DNA of 64,000 nt from Dermatophagoides farinae (GCF_024713945.1 NC_134683.1:1602501-1666500), one strand, 5' to 3'; shown: positions 1 to 9,658, numbered from the stretch's first letter. A program made the numbers and translations. Notes: generated by a model from the sequence alone, not told the origin.

Positions 1-1
1 T

Positions 2-1189
2 TCATTAATTGATTATCGTTATCATCGAATAACATTAAAATATAAAACATTCAAACCGGCAATGGTCATGACACCAATATCATGGATTATGATCACAATA
101 TTTTTATCATTAATTTTTTGGCCAAATAATCGATTATTAATCACTGCGAAACATCATGAAGAAATGTTCAAAACACCAGCAATGGATTTATTATTTATTC
201 AAATGGTCATTATGTACACTTTTTTAGAAATGTTATGGTCATTTTTCATGAATGAAGTATTGATGTATCGTTCACCATGGATAGATCTTTTAGCCATTGA
301 TATACCGATACAAGAGAAAAAATTGGATAATAAAATGCGACAAAATTTAATCAATTTCATTATAATAATAAACTTCATGACAACAATATTGTTTTTGATC
401 ATGATGATCATAATGTTTTACATTGGTATACTTATGAATTATTGGTACTTGCCATTTTATTTGGATAGCCGTTTAACATTGATACAATATATAACCGGTT
501 TTCCATCAACATTTTTGTTTGCAATCGATGTTATTTATACGTTTGCTCAATTTGTTACATCAGCCAAATTGTTTCTATTCTATTTATTGTTTTTTTCGTG
601 TCGAATTAAACAATTGTATCGCATTTCACGATCATTAATCAATAGATCATTTTATTCATACAATTTAGCTAAAAAAATATTCTGGCAACAATTTTTTCGT
701 GAATACATTATTCTTTATTCACAAATGGTTCGTTTGAATCGATCAGTTAAAGTGATTTTAATGTTTATGGAAATAACGACAAAATCATTTGTAATGATTT
801 GCTGTGTTTATTTCAGTAAACAATCTACAGTGACCGTTGTCAATAGTATATTTATATTGATGGCAATAATAACATATATTTTCACAAATTTTTCATATTC
901 ACGTATAGCCCGTATACCTGAATACAATAAAAAATGTGTACAATATTTATTCCAATGGTTAGCACGATCACAATTTCACAATACAAAGGTGAATGTTTCA
1001 ATCAAACGAATGGTTGAACTACGGGCAATAATCAAATCAAATCTATTCGTACAGACAATGACCAATAATCAACTTGGTTTCACATGTGGCCATTTATTCT
1101 ACATAACTAAATACAAATATAATGAATTGATCTTGATGAATATACCATTAATATTGATGTTCTATAAACAAGTTTCAAATTTAGATTAG
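2..1189 (+). CDS. Gustatory-receptor-like 7-TM protein, copy A (5' partial)
   Basis: The frame is open from the window edge (codon at base 2) to a TAG at 1187-1189, giving 395 residues without the N-terminus. The upstream residues align with the same part of copy B (SLIDYRYHR against SLSDYYFHR), so the gene begins before the window and the first ATG at 62 is not its start. The product is very hydrophobic with about seven membrane spans. Its C-terminal block contains SNLFVQTMTNN, GFTCGHLF and ELILMNIPLILMFYK, which resembles the conserved last-helix region of arthropod gustatory receptors (Gly-x-Phe region then TM7). The canonical insect TYxxxxxQF motif is not visible, so membership is by overall resemblance. 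It is intronless within the window. The last ~300 bp are almost identical to copy B although the upstream halves differ. An expected role is ligand detection in sensory neurons; this is inference. Confidence 0.75.
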   Translation, partial: SLIDYRYHRITLKYKTFKPAMVMTPISWIMITIFLSLIFWPNNRLLITAKHHEEMFKTPAMDLLFIQMVIMYTFLEMLWSFFMNEVLMYRSPWIDLLAIDIPIQEKKLDNKMRQNLINFIIIINFMTTILFLIMMIIMFYIGILMNYWYLPFYLDSRLTLIQYITGFPSTFLFAIDVIYTFAQFVTSAKLFLFYLLFFSCRIKQLYRISRSLINRSFYSYNLAKKIFWQQFFREYIILYSQMVRLNRSVKVILMFMEITTKSFVMICCVYFSKQSTVTVVNSIFILMAIITYIFTNFSYSRIARIPEYNKKCVQYLFQWLARSQFHNTKVNVSIKRMVELRAIIKSNLFVQTMTNNQLGFTCGHLFYITKYKYNELILMNIPLILMFYKQVSNLD

Positions 1190-1610
1190 ATTAGGATTCA
1201 TTGCAAAAAAAAATAATTTCATTAAAAACATAAATCACCCAGGAAACGTTAATGATTCTTTTGAATACGGTGATTAAATTTTAATTTCAAGGCATACAAA
1301 CAAAACAATTTAATGTATTCACTACAGAAATGTTTTATTTTTGTTCGTTTATTCTTGAGACATGTATAAAACTTTTTGACAACAAACCAAAGAAAAATGT
1401 CATTAATATCAGTCGTTAAAATATCAAATGATTATTGTAGTTTTTTTTCAAACAAAAAAAAATTCATTATCACAATGAATAATCATTTGGCAAATTAATT
1501 AATTTTCTTGAATTTTGAAAAACTTATAAAAACTGAATAACTTAAATGTTCTGCTACAACTTGATTTCACACGCTGTCGTTTGTTTGACTTAAATAAAAG
1601 TATTTTAAAC

Positions 1611-2933
1611 ATGTCTTTAATTCTCAAAATTACCAAGCGAAATCTAAGCTTATCATTGCCGCGGCAAAATTATAATGGATTAATCACAAGAATGTTCAAC
1701 GAAGAGTTGATGCTGACCATATTGTTGACATTCAGATTGAATTTTTCGCTATCTGATTACTACTTTCATCGATTATCAATCAATTTTAAGACATTCAAAC
1801 CGGCATTCGTCATAACAACAATTTCATGGCTAACTATTTCTTTTTTTTCATCATTGGTTTTCTGGCCAAATAATCAGTTATTTATCACTATAAAACATTA
1901 TGAAGAAATGTTTAAAACACCAGCATTGAATTTATTATTTAGCCAATTGGCTATCACGTATACGATCATGGAATATCCATCTTTCTTTTTAATGAAAGAA
2001 ACATTGATGTATCGTTGTCCATTGATAGATTTATTGGCGGTCGATATACCGATTCAGGAAAAAAAATTCTCTACTAAAATGCGTCAAAATTTGATCAAAT
2101 TCTTTGTAATAATAAATTTCATAGCAACAATAACCTATTTGAATATAATTATCTTAATGTTTACAATTAGTATCCTTATGAATTATTTGTACCTGCCATT
2201 TTATCTGGATAATCGCATAACAATGATACAATTTACAACTTGTTTTCCATCATCATTGTTAATGACAATGAATACTATATTCACAACTGCTCAATTATGT
2301 ACATCAGGAAAATTATTCCTTTTCTATTTACTGTTCTTCACATATCGTATCAAACAATTGTACAGGATTTCTTGGTCGATATTCAATACATCATTTTATT
2401 TATCATATATGGCTAAAAAAAGATTCTGGTTTCAATTCTTTCGTGAATACATTATTTTGTATGACACAGTTGCTCGATTAAATCGATCAGTCAAAGTAGC
2501 TTTATTGAGCCTTGAATTAATAAACAAATCGGCTGTTATATTTGGTTGTGTATTTTACAGTAAACAAACTAGAATGTCCGTTGTTAACGTTGCATTTATA
2601 ATATCTGCAATAGTAGCATTTATTTTCACCAATTTTACATATTCACGCATAGCCCGTATACCTGAATACAATAAAAAATGTGTACAATATTTATTCCAAT
2701 GGTTAGAACGATCACATTTTCAGAATAAAAGATTGGATGCTTCAATCAAACGAATGGTTGAATTACGGGCAATAATCAAATCAAATCTATTCGTACAGAC
2801 AATGACCAATAATCGACTTGGTTTCACATGTGGCCATTTATTCTACATAACTAAATACAAATATAATGAATTGATCTTGATGAATATACCATTGATATTG
2901 ATGTTTTATAAACAAATTTCAAATTTAGATTAG
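1611..2933 (+). CDS. Gustatory-receptor-like 7-TM protein, copy B
   Basis: Single-exon gene of 440 residues. The frame extends upstream to a TTG at 1581, but the first ATG, at 1611, gives MSLILKITKRNL, which matches the start of copies C and E (MSPILNIIIRNL), so 1611 is chosen. Hydrophobic spans lie roughly at residues 67-85, 110-130, 165-190, 205-245, 305-325, 335-352 and 417-432. The C-terminal block GFTCGHLFYITKYKYNELI is shared with copies A and D. It belongs to the A/B/D subfamily and its C-terminal half is nearly the same as the truncated copy D. An AATAAA at 2963 follows the TAG by about 30 bp. The assignment to the gustatory receptor superfamily rests on topology and the C-terminal pattern; a mite-specific 7-TM family is the alternative. 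Confidence 0.75.
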   Translation: MSLILKITKRNLSLSLPRQNYNGLITRMFNEELMLTILLTFRLNFSLSDYYFHRLSINFKTFKPAFVITTISWLTISFFSSLVFWPNNQLFITIKHYEEMFKTPALNLLFSQLAITYTIMEYPSFFLMKETLMYRCPLIDLLAVDIPIQEKKFSTKMRQNLIKFFVIINFIATITYLNIIILMFTISILMNYLYLPFYLDNRITMIQFTTCFPSSLLMTMNTIFTTAQLCTSGKLFLFYLLFFTYRIKQLYRISWSIFNTSFYLSYMAKKRFWFQFFREYIILYDTVARLNRSVKVALLSLELINKSAVIFGCVFYSKQTRMSVVNVAFIISAIVAFIFTNFTYSRIARIPEYNKKCVQYLFQWLERSHFQNKRLDASIKRMVELRAIIKSNLFVQTMTNNRLGFTCGHLFYITKYKYNELILMNIPLILMFYKQISNLD

Positions 2934-2962
2934 ATTAACATTCATTCAAAGAAAATCATTTT

Positions 2963-2968
2963 AATAAA
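2963..2968 (+). terminator. Poly(A) signal of copy B
   Basis: AATAAA about 30 bp past the stop codon of copy B, followed by a T-rich stretch. A plausible cleavage/polyadenylation signal. Confidence 0.5.
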
Positions 2969-3089
2969 AGTTCTATAACATTTTTTTGCGTCAACTTTTT
3001 TGAATTCTTAGTATTTGATGTCAATTTTAATAATTTTTCTTAATTTATCTGAAAACCATTCAAAAACACGTTTTGATCATCTAAATTAA

Positions 3090-3231
3090 CTTATTTACCG
3101 AATTCGATAATTGTTATCCGAAATAGTGAAGTTCTTGCCTCCTACCCCCGATATGACATTGATAACCATGGAAACAAAAAAAAAAATTTTTGAAAATCAA
3201 ACAAGATCATTGATTTTGACAATGTTCTAGA
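3090..3231. repeat. Duplicated upstream flank of GR copy C, left part
   Basis: This segment resembles 9075-9240: both contain ACCGAATTC, TTGTTATCC, GACATTGATA(A/G)CCATGG and ATTGATTTT-G(A/G)CAATGTT in the same order. It is the outer part of the 5' flank that was duplicated together with receptor copies C and E. The hAT element now separates it from the inner part (5428-5842). Confidence 0.75.
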
Positions 3232-3239
3232 ATCTAGAT
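3232..3239. repeat. Target-site duplication, left
   Basis: ATCTAGAT immediately before the element's 5'-CAG; the identical octamer follows its 3'-CTG end at 5420-5427. An 8-bp duplication is the hallmark of hAT transposition. Confidence 0.9.
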
Positions 3240-3540
3240 CAGTCATTCTCAACCACTGTGCCGCGGCACTTTTGTGTGCCGCGAAATTCTAAGATTGTGC
3301 CGCCAAATTTTAGATTTAATAAAATGAAAATATTTTTTGTTTTGATACATTTGAATATTATGGCAATCCTGAATCAAAAACATGTACTTCGATTAGTCAA
3401 ATATCTATTAATAGTTGTGCGAATTGTTTGTAGTGGAACCAACATAGGAAAAATAAGTATAATTAAACAAACAAATAAAAGCAATTCTTCTTTAAACAAT
3501 TTTTTATTAATCAATGTTTTACAAAAAGTGCTAGATTCTA

Positions 3541-4028
3541 GAAATGGCAAGTCCAAACTAACACGACCAGTTCAGAATTCAAAATCGAGAAAATAACAAA
3601 TCCAAACTAACACGATCAGTTCAGAATTCAAAATTCACAATCGAGAAAATGGCAAATCCAAACTAACACGACCAGTTCAGAATTCAAAATTCACAATCGA
3701 GAAAATGGCAAATCCAAACTAACACGACCAGTTCAGAATTCAAAATTCACAATCGAGAAAAAGGCAAATCCGACCTAACACGATCAGTACAAAATCAAGA
3801 AAATAACAAATCCAACCTAACACGACCAGTTCAGAATCGAGATAATAACAAATCCAAACTAACACGATCAGTTCAGAATTCAAAATTCACAATCGAGAAA
3901 ATGGCAAATCCAAACTAACACAACCAGTTCAGAATTCAAAATTCACAATCGAGAAAAAGGCAAATCCGACCTAACACAACCAGTTCAGAATCGAAAAAAT
4001 AACAAGTCCAAACTAAAACGACCAGTTC
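3541..4028 (+). repeat. Left satellite arm of the hAT element
   Basis: About ten tandem copies of a unit of ~56 bp containing CTAACACGACCAGTTCAGAA, then TTCAAAATTCACAATCGAGA and AAATGGCAAATCC. Shorter variants of ~43 bp lack the TTCAAAATTCACA part. The units are in the opposite orientation to the right arm. Confidence 0.85.
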
Positions 4029-4197
4029 ATCTTCAATGGCAGAACATCCGATACATATCGAATTAATTAAATGTAACAAACATTATTTAACTCTGAATCT
4101 TGGAAAACACAATTCATCATTGAAAATAATTTTTAATGAATCTAAAAAACGGTATAGAAACCAACCAATTCTGGTAACTAATTCCAATAACTAACCA

Positions 4198-5232
4198 TCT
4201 GAACTGCTCGTGTTAGGATGGATTTGTTATTTTCTCGATTCTGAACTAGTCGTGTTAGTTTGGATTTGCCATTTTTTGATTTTGAATTCTGAACTGGTCG
4301 TGTTAAGTTTGACTTGTTATTTTTTTTATTTTGAATTTTGAATTCTGAACTGGTCGTCTTAGGTTGGATTTGTTATTTTCTCGATTCTGAACTGATTGTG
4401 TTAGGTTGGATTTATTTTCTCGATTCTGAACTGATCGTGTTAGGTTGGATTTGTTATTTTCTCGATTCTGTATTTTGAATTCTGAACTGCTCGTGTTAGG
4501 TTGGATTTGTTATTTTCTCGATTCTGAACTAGTCGTGTTAGTTTGGATTTGCCATTTTTTTGATTTTGAATTCTGAACTGGTCGTGTTAAGTTTGACTTG
4601 TTATTTTTTTTATTTTGAATTTTGAATTCTGAACTGGCCGTGTTAGTTTGGACTTGTCATTTTCTCTATTTTGAATTTGGAATTCTGAACTGGTCGTGTT
4701 AAGTTTGACTTGTTATTTTTTTTTATTTTGAATTTTGAATTCTGAACTGGCCGTGTTAGTTTGGACTTGTTATTTTCTCGATTCTGAACTGGTCGTGTTA
4801 GGTTGGATTTGTTATTTTCTCGATTCTGAACTAGTCGTGTTAGTTTGGATTTGCCATTTTTTTGATTTTGAATTCTGAACTGGTCGTGTTAAGTTTGACT
4901 TGTTATTTTTTTTATTTTGAATTTTGAATTCTGAACTGGTCGTCTTAGGTTGGATTTGTTATTTTCTCGATTCTGAACTGATCGTGTTAGGTTGGATTTG
5001 TTATTTTCTCGATTTTGTATTTTGAATTCTGAACTGGTCGTTTTAAGTTTGACTTGTCATTTTCTCGATTGTGAACTGGTCGTGTTAGGTCGGATTTGCC
5101 TTTTTCTCGATTGTGAATTTTGAATTCTGAACTGGTCGTGTTAGTTTGGACTTGTCATTTTCTCGATTGTGAATTTTGAATTCTGAACTGATCGTGTTAG
5201 GTTGGATTTGTCATTTTCTCGATTCTGAACTG
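4198..5232 (-). repeat. Right satellite arm of the hAT element (inverted)
   Basis: Roughly twenty tandem units reading, on the plus strand, TTCTGAACTGGTCGTGTTAG, GTTGGATTTGTTATTTTCTC and GATT, i.e. the reverse complement of the left arm. It is about twice as long as the left arm. Units of several lengths alternate, with T-tract length variants, suggesting higher-order duplication inside the array. Confidence 0.85.
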
Positions 5233-5419
5233 GAATAAACGAATTAACAACAAATACGCTACATACTGTTATTTTTGTAGTACATATTATATATTATTTT
5301 ATTTAGCACATTTAAAATCATTATCATAATCATTTTATACAGTGCTTTTTCTTTGTGTGCCGCCAAATTTTGAAATCGTAAAATGTGTGCCGCAACAAAA
5401 AAAAGGTTGAGAATCACTG

Positions 5420-5427
5420 ATCTAGAT
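5420..5427. repeat. Target-site duplication, right
   Basis: ATCTAGAT directly after the element's terminal CTG, identical to 3232-3239. Confidence 0.9.
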
Positions 5428-5842
5428 CAATATCGAAAACATTGTGGGTTGAAGCAATAAAAAAAATTCCTCGTAAAACAAGGTTGACAGCAATTGAAGT
5501 TAACGGAAAAAAAGCTAAAATTAATTACAAAAAAGTTGATTCATTCAATACCTTTTTGTTTGGTGGAGCAATTATTTCCCAATTTCTTTAAAGTTCCAAT
5601 TAAAGAATAAAATTCGGTAGAATTCTGTCAATAAAATCAGTAAAAGTTTGAGATAAATTGCAATTGTATTTTTTTTAAATTAACATTTCTATTGAATTAT
5701 AGAATAATAACTGAAATAATATGGCAAATCAACACATTTCATAATTCAGCATTTCATTTTCATACAGGTTTTTCTCATTTACGATCAAAGTTAGTTTGTT
5801 TGAATTTAAAAATTAAATTGTACGATTCCATCTACAATAATC
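5428..5842 (+). promoter_or_regulatory. 5' flank of GR copy C (duplicated with that of copy E)
   Basis: Collinear with 9240-9658 up to and including the start codon. Shared blocks include AACATTGTGGGT(T/A)GAAG, GAGATAAATTGCAATT, AGAATAATAACTGAAATAAT and TACGATTCCATCTACAATAA just before the ATG. The last block abuts the start in both copies and likely contains the leader. No clear TATA box was identified. The region was separated from its original upstream context by the hAT insertion. Confidence 0.6.
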
Positions 5843-7189
5843 ATGTCACCCATTTTAAACATTATTATTAGAAATCTGGACTTTTCATTTATGCGACGAA
5901 ATGATAATGTATCAATCATGGAAATGTTATCAGATGACTTTATTCTGTTAAAATTGTATAGTTTTCGAATGCATTTTTTATTGGCTGATTATCGTGATCA
6001 TCGAATCAAGAAAACATATGAAACATTCAAACCATCAATATGGATTACGATTCATTCGTGGACATTTATTCTACTAATCACATCTATTGTTATTTGGCCA
6101 GAAAATGATTTCATTATGGACTGCAAATTCTATGAACAAATGTTAAATGTTCAAAGATTTGATTTGATAATTCTCGAAATTATTGTTTTAAGTCTGATTG
6201 AAGAATGGTTATGGTTATTTTTTTTTAAAGAAGCAATAACATATAGCTGTCGTTATCTAGATTTCTTGGCCTTTGATCTTTCTGAAGATAGAACAAAAAT
6301 TGATTTAAAAATGAAAAGATATCTAATTCGATATCATTCAATCATGAAATTCATCACTACATTAATCTATTTCACGGTTATTTTATGGTCGATGTTTCTA
6401 TGCATAATGCTTCTCTATTCTATTTTTTTCTCATATTTGGATGACAATATTTATTTCATTCAATTTATCACTAGTATTCCAATTTCGATTCTAATTTGTA
6501 CTAATATCATATACATGTCTGGTCAATTTTTCATTTCTGGTACATTTTTTTTATTTTTTCTCATATTATTTCGTGAAAAAATCAAACAATTAAAAAATTT
6601 ATCATCAACATTACTGCAATATCACGCCAATGTATCACAATATATTGTTAAAAGAATATTCTGGAATCAATTTTATTTTGAATACATTATTCTTTATGGA
6701 AAAATTTCACGTTTAAATGAATCGGCAAAAGTTATTCTCTTAGCCATGGAAATGATAGCTAAATCAGCAATAATGATGTCCTGTGTGTTTTATAGTCAAC
6801 AAATCAAAATGGTCGAATCGAATATATTTCTGGTGGCCATTTTAATTATTGTTTTTCTTTATATCAACATTATGTATTTGCGTATTTCCATTCTGCCAAC
6901 ATATAATGAACAATGTCTTCAATCCATATTACGATGGCTGATACGATCACAATGGCGTGAAAGATTTTCAGTTGTGCAACCGAAACAATCTACATTTCAT
7001 GATCATATTGTTCAACGGATTCATTGGCGACAAACATTGAAATCAAATTTATTCATCCAGGCAATGGCCAATAATCGACTTGGTTTCACTTGTGGCCATA
7101 TGTTTCATATTAATAAATATAAATTTACAGAATTGATATTGTTGAATATACCGTTTGTTCTGATGTTATATAAACATGTTTCACGTTGA
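5843..7189 (+). CDS. Gustatory-receptor-like 7-TM protein, copy C
   Basis: Intronless, 448 residues, starting at the ATG that follows the conserved TCTACAATAATC leader shared with copy E. The protein is close to copy E throughout and more distant from A/B/D. The family C-terminal block is present as SNLFIQAMANNRLGFTCGHM and ELILLNIPFVLMLYKHV. About seven membrane spans are visible, the first around residues 66-84 (SWTFILLITSIVIW). An AATAAA lies at 7212. The reading frame is uninterrupted, so copy C looks functional, but a 2.2-kb transposon now sits about 420 bp upstream of its ATG and could have changed its expression. Confidence 0.78.
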   Translation: MSPILNIIIRNLDFSFMRRNDNVSIMEMLSDDFILLKLYSFRMHFLLADYRDHRIKKTYETFKPSIWITIHSWTFILLITSIVIWPENDFIMDCKFYEQMLNVQRFDLIILEIIVLSLIEEWLWLFFFKEAITYSCRYLDFLAFDLSEDRTKIDLKMKRYLIRYHSIMKFITTLIYFTVILWSMFLCIMLLYSIFFSYLDDNIYFIQFITSIPISILICTNIIYMSGQFFISGTFFLFFLILFREKIKQLKNLSSTLLQYHANVSQYIVKRIFWNQFYFEYIILYGKISRLNESAKVILLAMEMIAKSAIMMSCVFYSQQIKMVESNIFLVAILIIVFLYINIMYLRISILPTYNEQCLQSILRWLIRSQWRERFSVVQPKQSTFHDHIVQRIHWRQTLKSNLFIQAMANNRLGFTCGHMFHINKYKFTELILLNIPFVLMLYKHVSR

Positions 7190-7211
7190 TTAAAAATCGA
7201 ATTTTATTGTG

Positions 7212-7217
7212 AATAAA
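7212..7217 (+). terminator. Poly(A) signal of copy C
   Basis: AATAAA 23 bp after the stop codon of copy C. Confidence 0.5.
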
Positions 7218-7232
7218 TTGTAGTCAAATTGT

Positions 7233-7285
7233 TAACTCATCAGTCAAACATCCAGACAGGTCTTGATTTGAATAAAAATTTTTTC
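7233..7285 (+). pseudogene. Relic of PTER exon 1 and start of its intron
   Basis: AACTCATCAGTCAAACATCC then AGACAGGTCTTGATTTGAAT closely match 12915-12960, which is the 3' part of PTER exon 1 (…HQSYIQT) and the first bases of its intron including the donor. Here it lies after receptor copy C with no following PTER exon 2. It is a leftover of a duplication that once carried receptor plus PTER start. Confidence 0.7.
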
Positions 7286-7541
7286 GCATTTGAATGGTGA
7301 TGATCGATAACATGATTATCCTTAATTTATGAATAAAATTCTCTCAAATTATTGAATAAACAAAATCTTTTCCACTCATAAACGATTGATTTTTTTTATT
7401 CTATTCTTCGTAACATTTACTTAAATTATTGTATTGTTTTATTTTATCAGTTCATAATTATCAAAAAATATGTGTCGTTTGTATTCTATCAATAAAATTA
7501 TTTATCATTTGTTTTTATTATTGGGAATGGTAAAAACAAAA

Positions 7542-7568
7542 TTTTCATTCATTTTGAATGAATGAAAA
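7542..7568. repeat. Perfect 12-bp stem hairpin
   Basis: TTTTCATTCATT, a 3-nt loop TTG, then AATGAATGAAAA: a perfect inverted repeat within the rearranged stretch between copies C and D. No gene overlaps it. It may only mark a fragile site. Confidence 0.6.
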
Positions 7569-7619
7569 TGAAAAAAGAAAATTTCCATCATTATAAAGAA
7601 TATTCACCATGATACAATG

Positions 7620-7731
7620 ATTGATGAGTGCAAATTTTTTTGTAAAAAAGCAAAATCCATGGTGTATTCAACATGATTAATTCTATAAATTTATATTTAT
7701 TAATATGAAATAATGGACCACATGTGAAACA
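7620..7731 (-). pseudogene. C-terminal scrap of a GR-like gene
   Basis: On the minus strand from 7731 the sequence reads CFTCGPLFHINKYKFIELIM followed by LNTPWILLFYKKIC. This is the receptor family's C-terminal signature (compare GFTCGHMFHINKYKFTELI in copy C and FYKKIC at the end of copy F). Nothing receptor-like precedes it: upstream on the same strand is the 3' flank of copy D. It is therefore an orphan C-terminal fragment, probably left by unequal exchange between family members. Confidence 0.7.
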
Positions 7732-7779
7732 ATTTTTAACTTTTATTAAAATGATTATTTTTTTTGAATGAATGTTAAT

Positions 7780-8787
7780 CTAATCTAAATTTGAAATTTG
7801 TTTATAGAACATCAATATCAATGATATATTCATCAAGATCAATTCATTATATTTGTATTTAGTTATGTAGAATAAATGGCCACATGTGAAACCAAGTTGA
7901 TTATTGGTCATTGTCTGTACGAATAGATTTGATTTGATTATTGTCCGTAATTCAACCATTCGTTTGATTGAAGCATCCAATCTTTTATTCTGAAATTGTG
8001 ATCGTGATAACCATTGAAGTAAATATTGATTACATTTTCTATTGTATTCAGGTATACGGGCTATACGTGAATATGCAAAATTGGTGAAAATAAATGCTAC
8101 TATTGCAGATATTATAAATGCAACGTTAACAACGGACATTCTAGTTTGTTTACTGTAAAATACACAGCCAAATATGATAAACGATTTGTTTATTAATTCA
8201 ATGCTCAATAAAGCTATTTTGGCTGATCGATTTAATCGAGCAACTGTGTCATACAAGATAATGTATTCATGGAAGAATTGAAACCAGAATCTTTTTTTAG
8301 CCAAATATGATGAATAAAATGATGCATTGAATATCGACCATGAAATCCTGCACAATTGTTTGATACGATATGTGAAGAACAATAAATAGAACAGGAATAA
8401 TTTTCCTGATGTACATAATTGAAAAGCTAATGATATAACTTTCATTACAAGTAACATTGATAATAGAAAACAAGTTGAAAATTGTATCATTGTAATGCGA
8501 TTATCCAAATAAAATGGCAAGTACAAATAATTCATAATGATACTAAATGAAAATATTAAGATGATCAAATTCAAATAGGTTATTGTTGTTATGAAATTTA
8601 TTAATACAAAGATTTTGTTTAAATTTTGTCGCATTTCAGTAGTGAATTTTTTTTCATGAATTGGTATATCGACCGCCAATAAATCTATCCATGGAGAATG
8701 ATACATCAAAGCTTCTTTCATGAAAAATGACCATAACATTTCTAAAAAAGTGTACATCATGACCAATTGACTAAATAATAAATTGAA
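7780..8787 (-). pseudogene. 5'-truncated GR-like gene, copy D
   Basis: An open frame of 335 codons closely similar to copy B from NLLFSQL (B residue ~105) to the final FYKQISNLD. Homology ends abruptly at 8787: the first ~105 residues, including the start codon and first membrane span, are absent. Upstream on this strand the sequence becomes a reversed copy of PTER intron 1 (8815-8882). The rest has no stops or frameshifts, so truncation is recent. An in-frame ATG pair near 8757-8762 could start a shortened protein, but without TM1 it is unlikely to be a receptor. It is inverted relative to all other receptor copies. Confidence 0.72.
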
Positions 8788-8814
8788 GCAACGAAAAAAA
8801 AAATCTATTATTGC

Positions 8815-8882
8815 ATTGATTTGAATAAAAAATTTTTTTTTCTTAGATTTTAATATTGTTGATTATTCATTGTTATTACAAG
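8815..8882 (+). pseudogene. Relic of PTER intron 1 up to its acceptor
   Basis: ATTGATTTGAATAAAA, then TTGTTGATTATTCATTGTTA and TTACAAG match 12942-13007, i.e. intron 1 of the PTER gene from just after the donor to the AG acceptor. The PTER exon 2 sequence does not follow. Together with 7233-7285 it brackets the inverted copy D block. Confidence 0.7.
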
Positions 8883-9658
8883 TAGATGGATAACTACATT
8901 ATAAAAAGGTGAAGATAAAAGAAAGGGTAAAAAAATAAAAATAAAACATTTCTATAGTGAATACAGTAATAAAGCGGCGGTTACAATGAACGATCAAAAC
9001 AACGCTAATTGGGGGCCATCTTAACATGCAGTTGTCCCCCATTTTGAGGAGTAAAACATATTTTTCCCGAAAAATTTTTTTATTCACCGAATTCCAAAAT
9101 TGTTATCCAAAATATTCAAGTTCTTCTTTCATACCACCCATCCAAAATGACATTGATAGCCATGGAAACAAAACAGAATTTTTTCAAAAATCAAACAAAA
9201 AATTTCCTAATGATCAATGATTTTGGCAATGTTTTAGATCGATATCGTAAACATTGTGGGTAGAAGTAATAAAAAATAGTTCCTCTTAAAAATCGAACGA
9301 AAAAAAAACAAAAAATCAATGAAAAAATACGAATTTATTCAATACATTTTGGTTTGGTAGTGCAATTATTTTTCAGTTTTTTTCCCGATTCGATTTTGAA
9401 AGTTTCCATCAGAGAATAAAATTCCATAGAATTTTGTTAATAAAATCATCAGTAAAAGCTTGAGATAAATTGCAATTTCATTTTTTATTTTTTTCAAAAT
9501 ATTACTTATTCTATCGAATTATAGAATAATAACTGAAATAATATGACAAATCAACTCATTTCATTATTCAACATTTCATTTTTATTCAGGTTTTTCTTAT
9601 TTACGATCAAATTTAGTTTGAATTCATATTAAATAGTACGATTCCATCTACAATAATC
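8883..9658. other. Intergenic; 5' flank of GR copy E and transposon-free paralogous site
   Basis: From about 9075 the sequence is collinear with the split flank of copy C (3090-3231 plus 5428-5842). At 9231-9245 the reading CAATGTTTTAGATCGATATC passes straight across the point where copy C's flank carries the hAT element. 8883-9074 holds nothing recognised. Short frames at 8899-9220 are not credible genes. Confidence 0.7.

Larger units (their letters stand above)
3240..5419. mobile_element. Non-autonomous hAT-type transposon with fold-back satellite interior
   Basis: A 2,180-bp element. Its ends are 15-bp inverted repeats with one mismatch (CAGTCATTCTCAACC at the left, GGTTGAGAATCACTG at the right), flanked by a perfect 8-bp duplication. 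The CAGtGaTTCTCAACC end followed by several GTGTGCCGC/GCGGCAC subterminal motifs is typical of hAT (Charlie/Buster-like) elements. No transposase frame is present; short frames inside (for example 3258-3596) show no family resemblance. The interior is two opposed tandem arrays of one satellite unit separated by ~170 bp of unrelated sequence, so the whole element can fold back. It was probably mobilised in trans by a full-length hAT elsewhere. The perfect duplication indicates a fairly recent insertion. Confidence 0.88.

Noticed and set aside
1581-1610. Ten extra N-terminal codons for receptor copy B
   Set aside because: They start with TTG; the ATG at 1611 matches the start of paralogues C and E.
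3258-3596. 112-codon open frame at the left end of the hAT element as a transposase relic
   Set aside because: It covers the subterminal repeats and the start of the satellite array, has no hAT dimerisation or catalytic motif, and its composition follows the A/T-rich DNA.
7780-8766. Copy D as a complete functional receptor beginning at the frame's first codon
   Set aside because: That codon is TTG, the homologous frame continues upstream to 8787, and the first ~105 residues of the family are missing.
8899-9220. Two short overlapping frames (minus 8899-9087, plus 9026-9220) as genes
   Set aside because: They lie in the non-coding flank duplicated with copy C/E and are not preserved in the paralogous flank.
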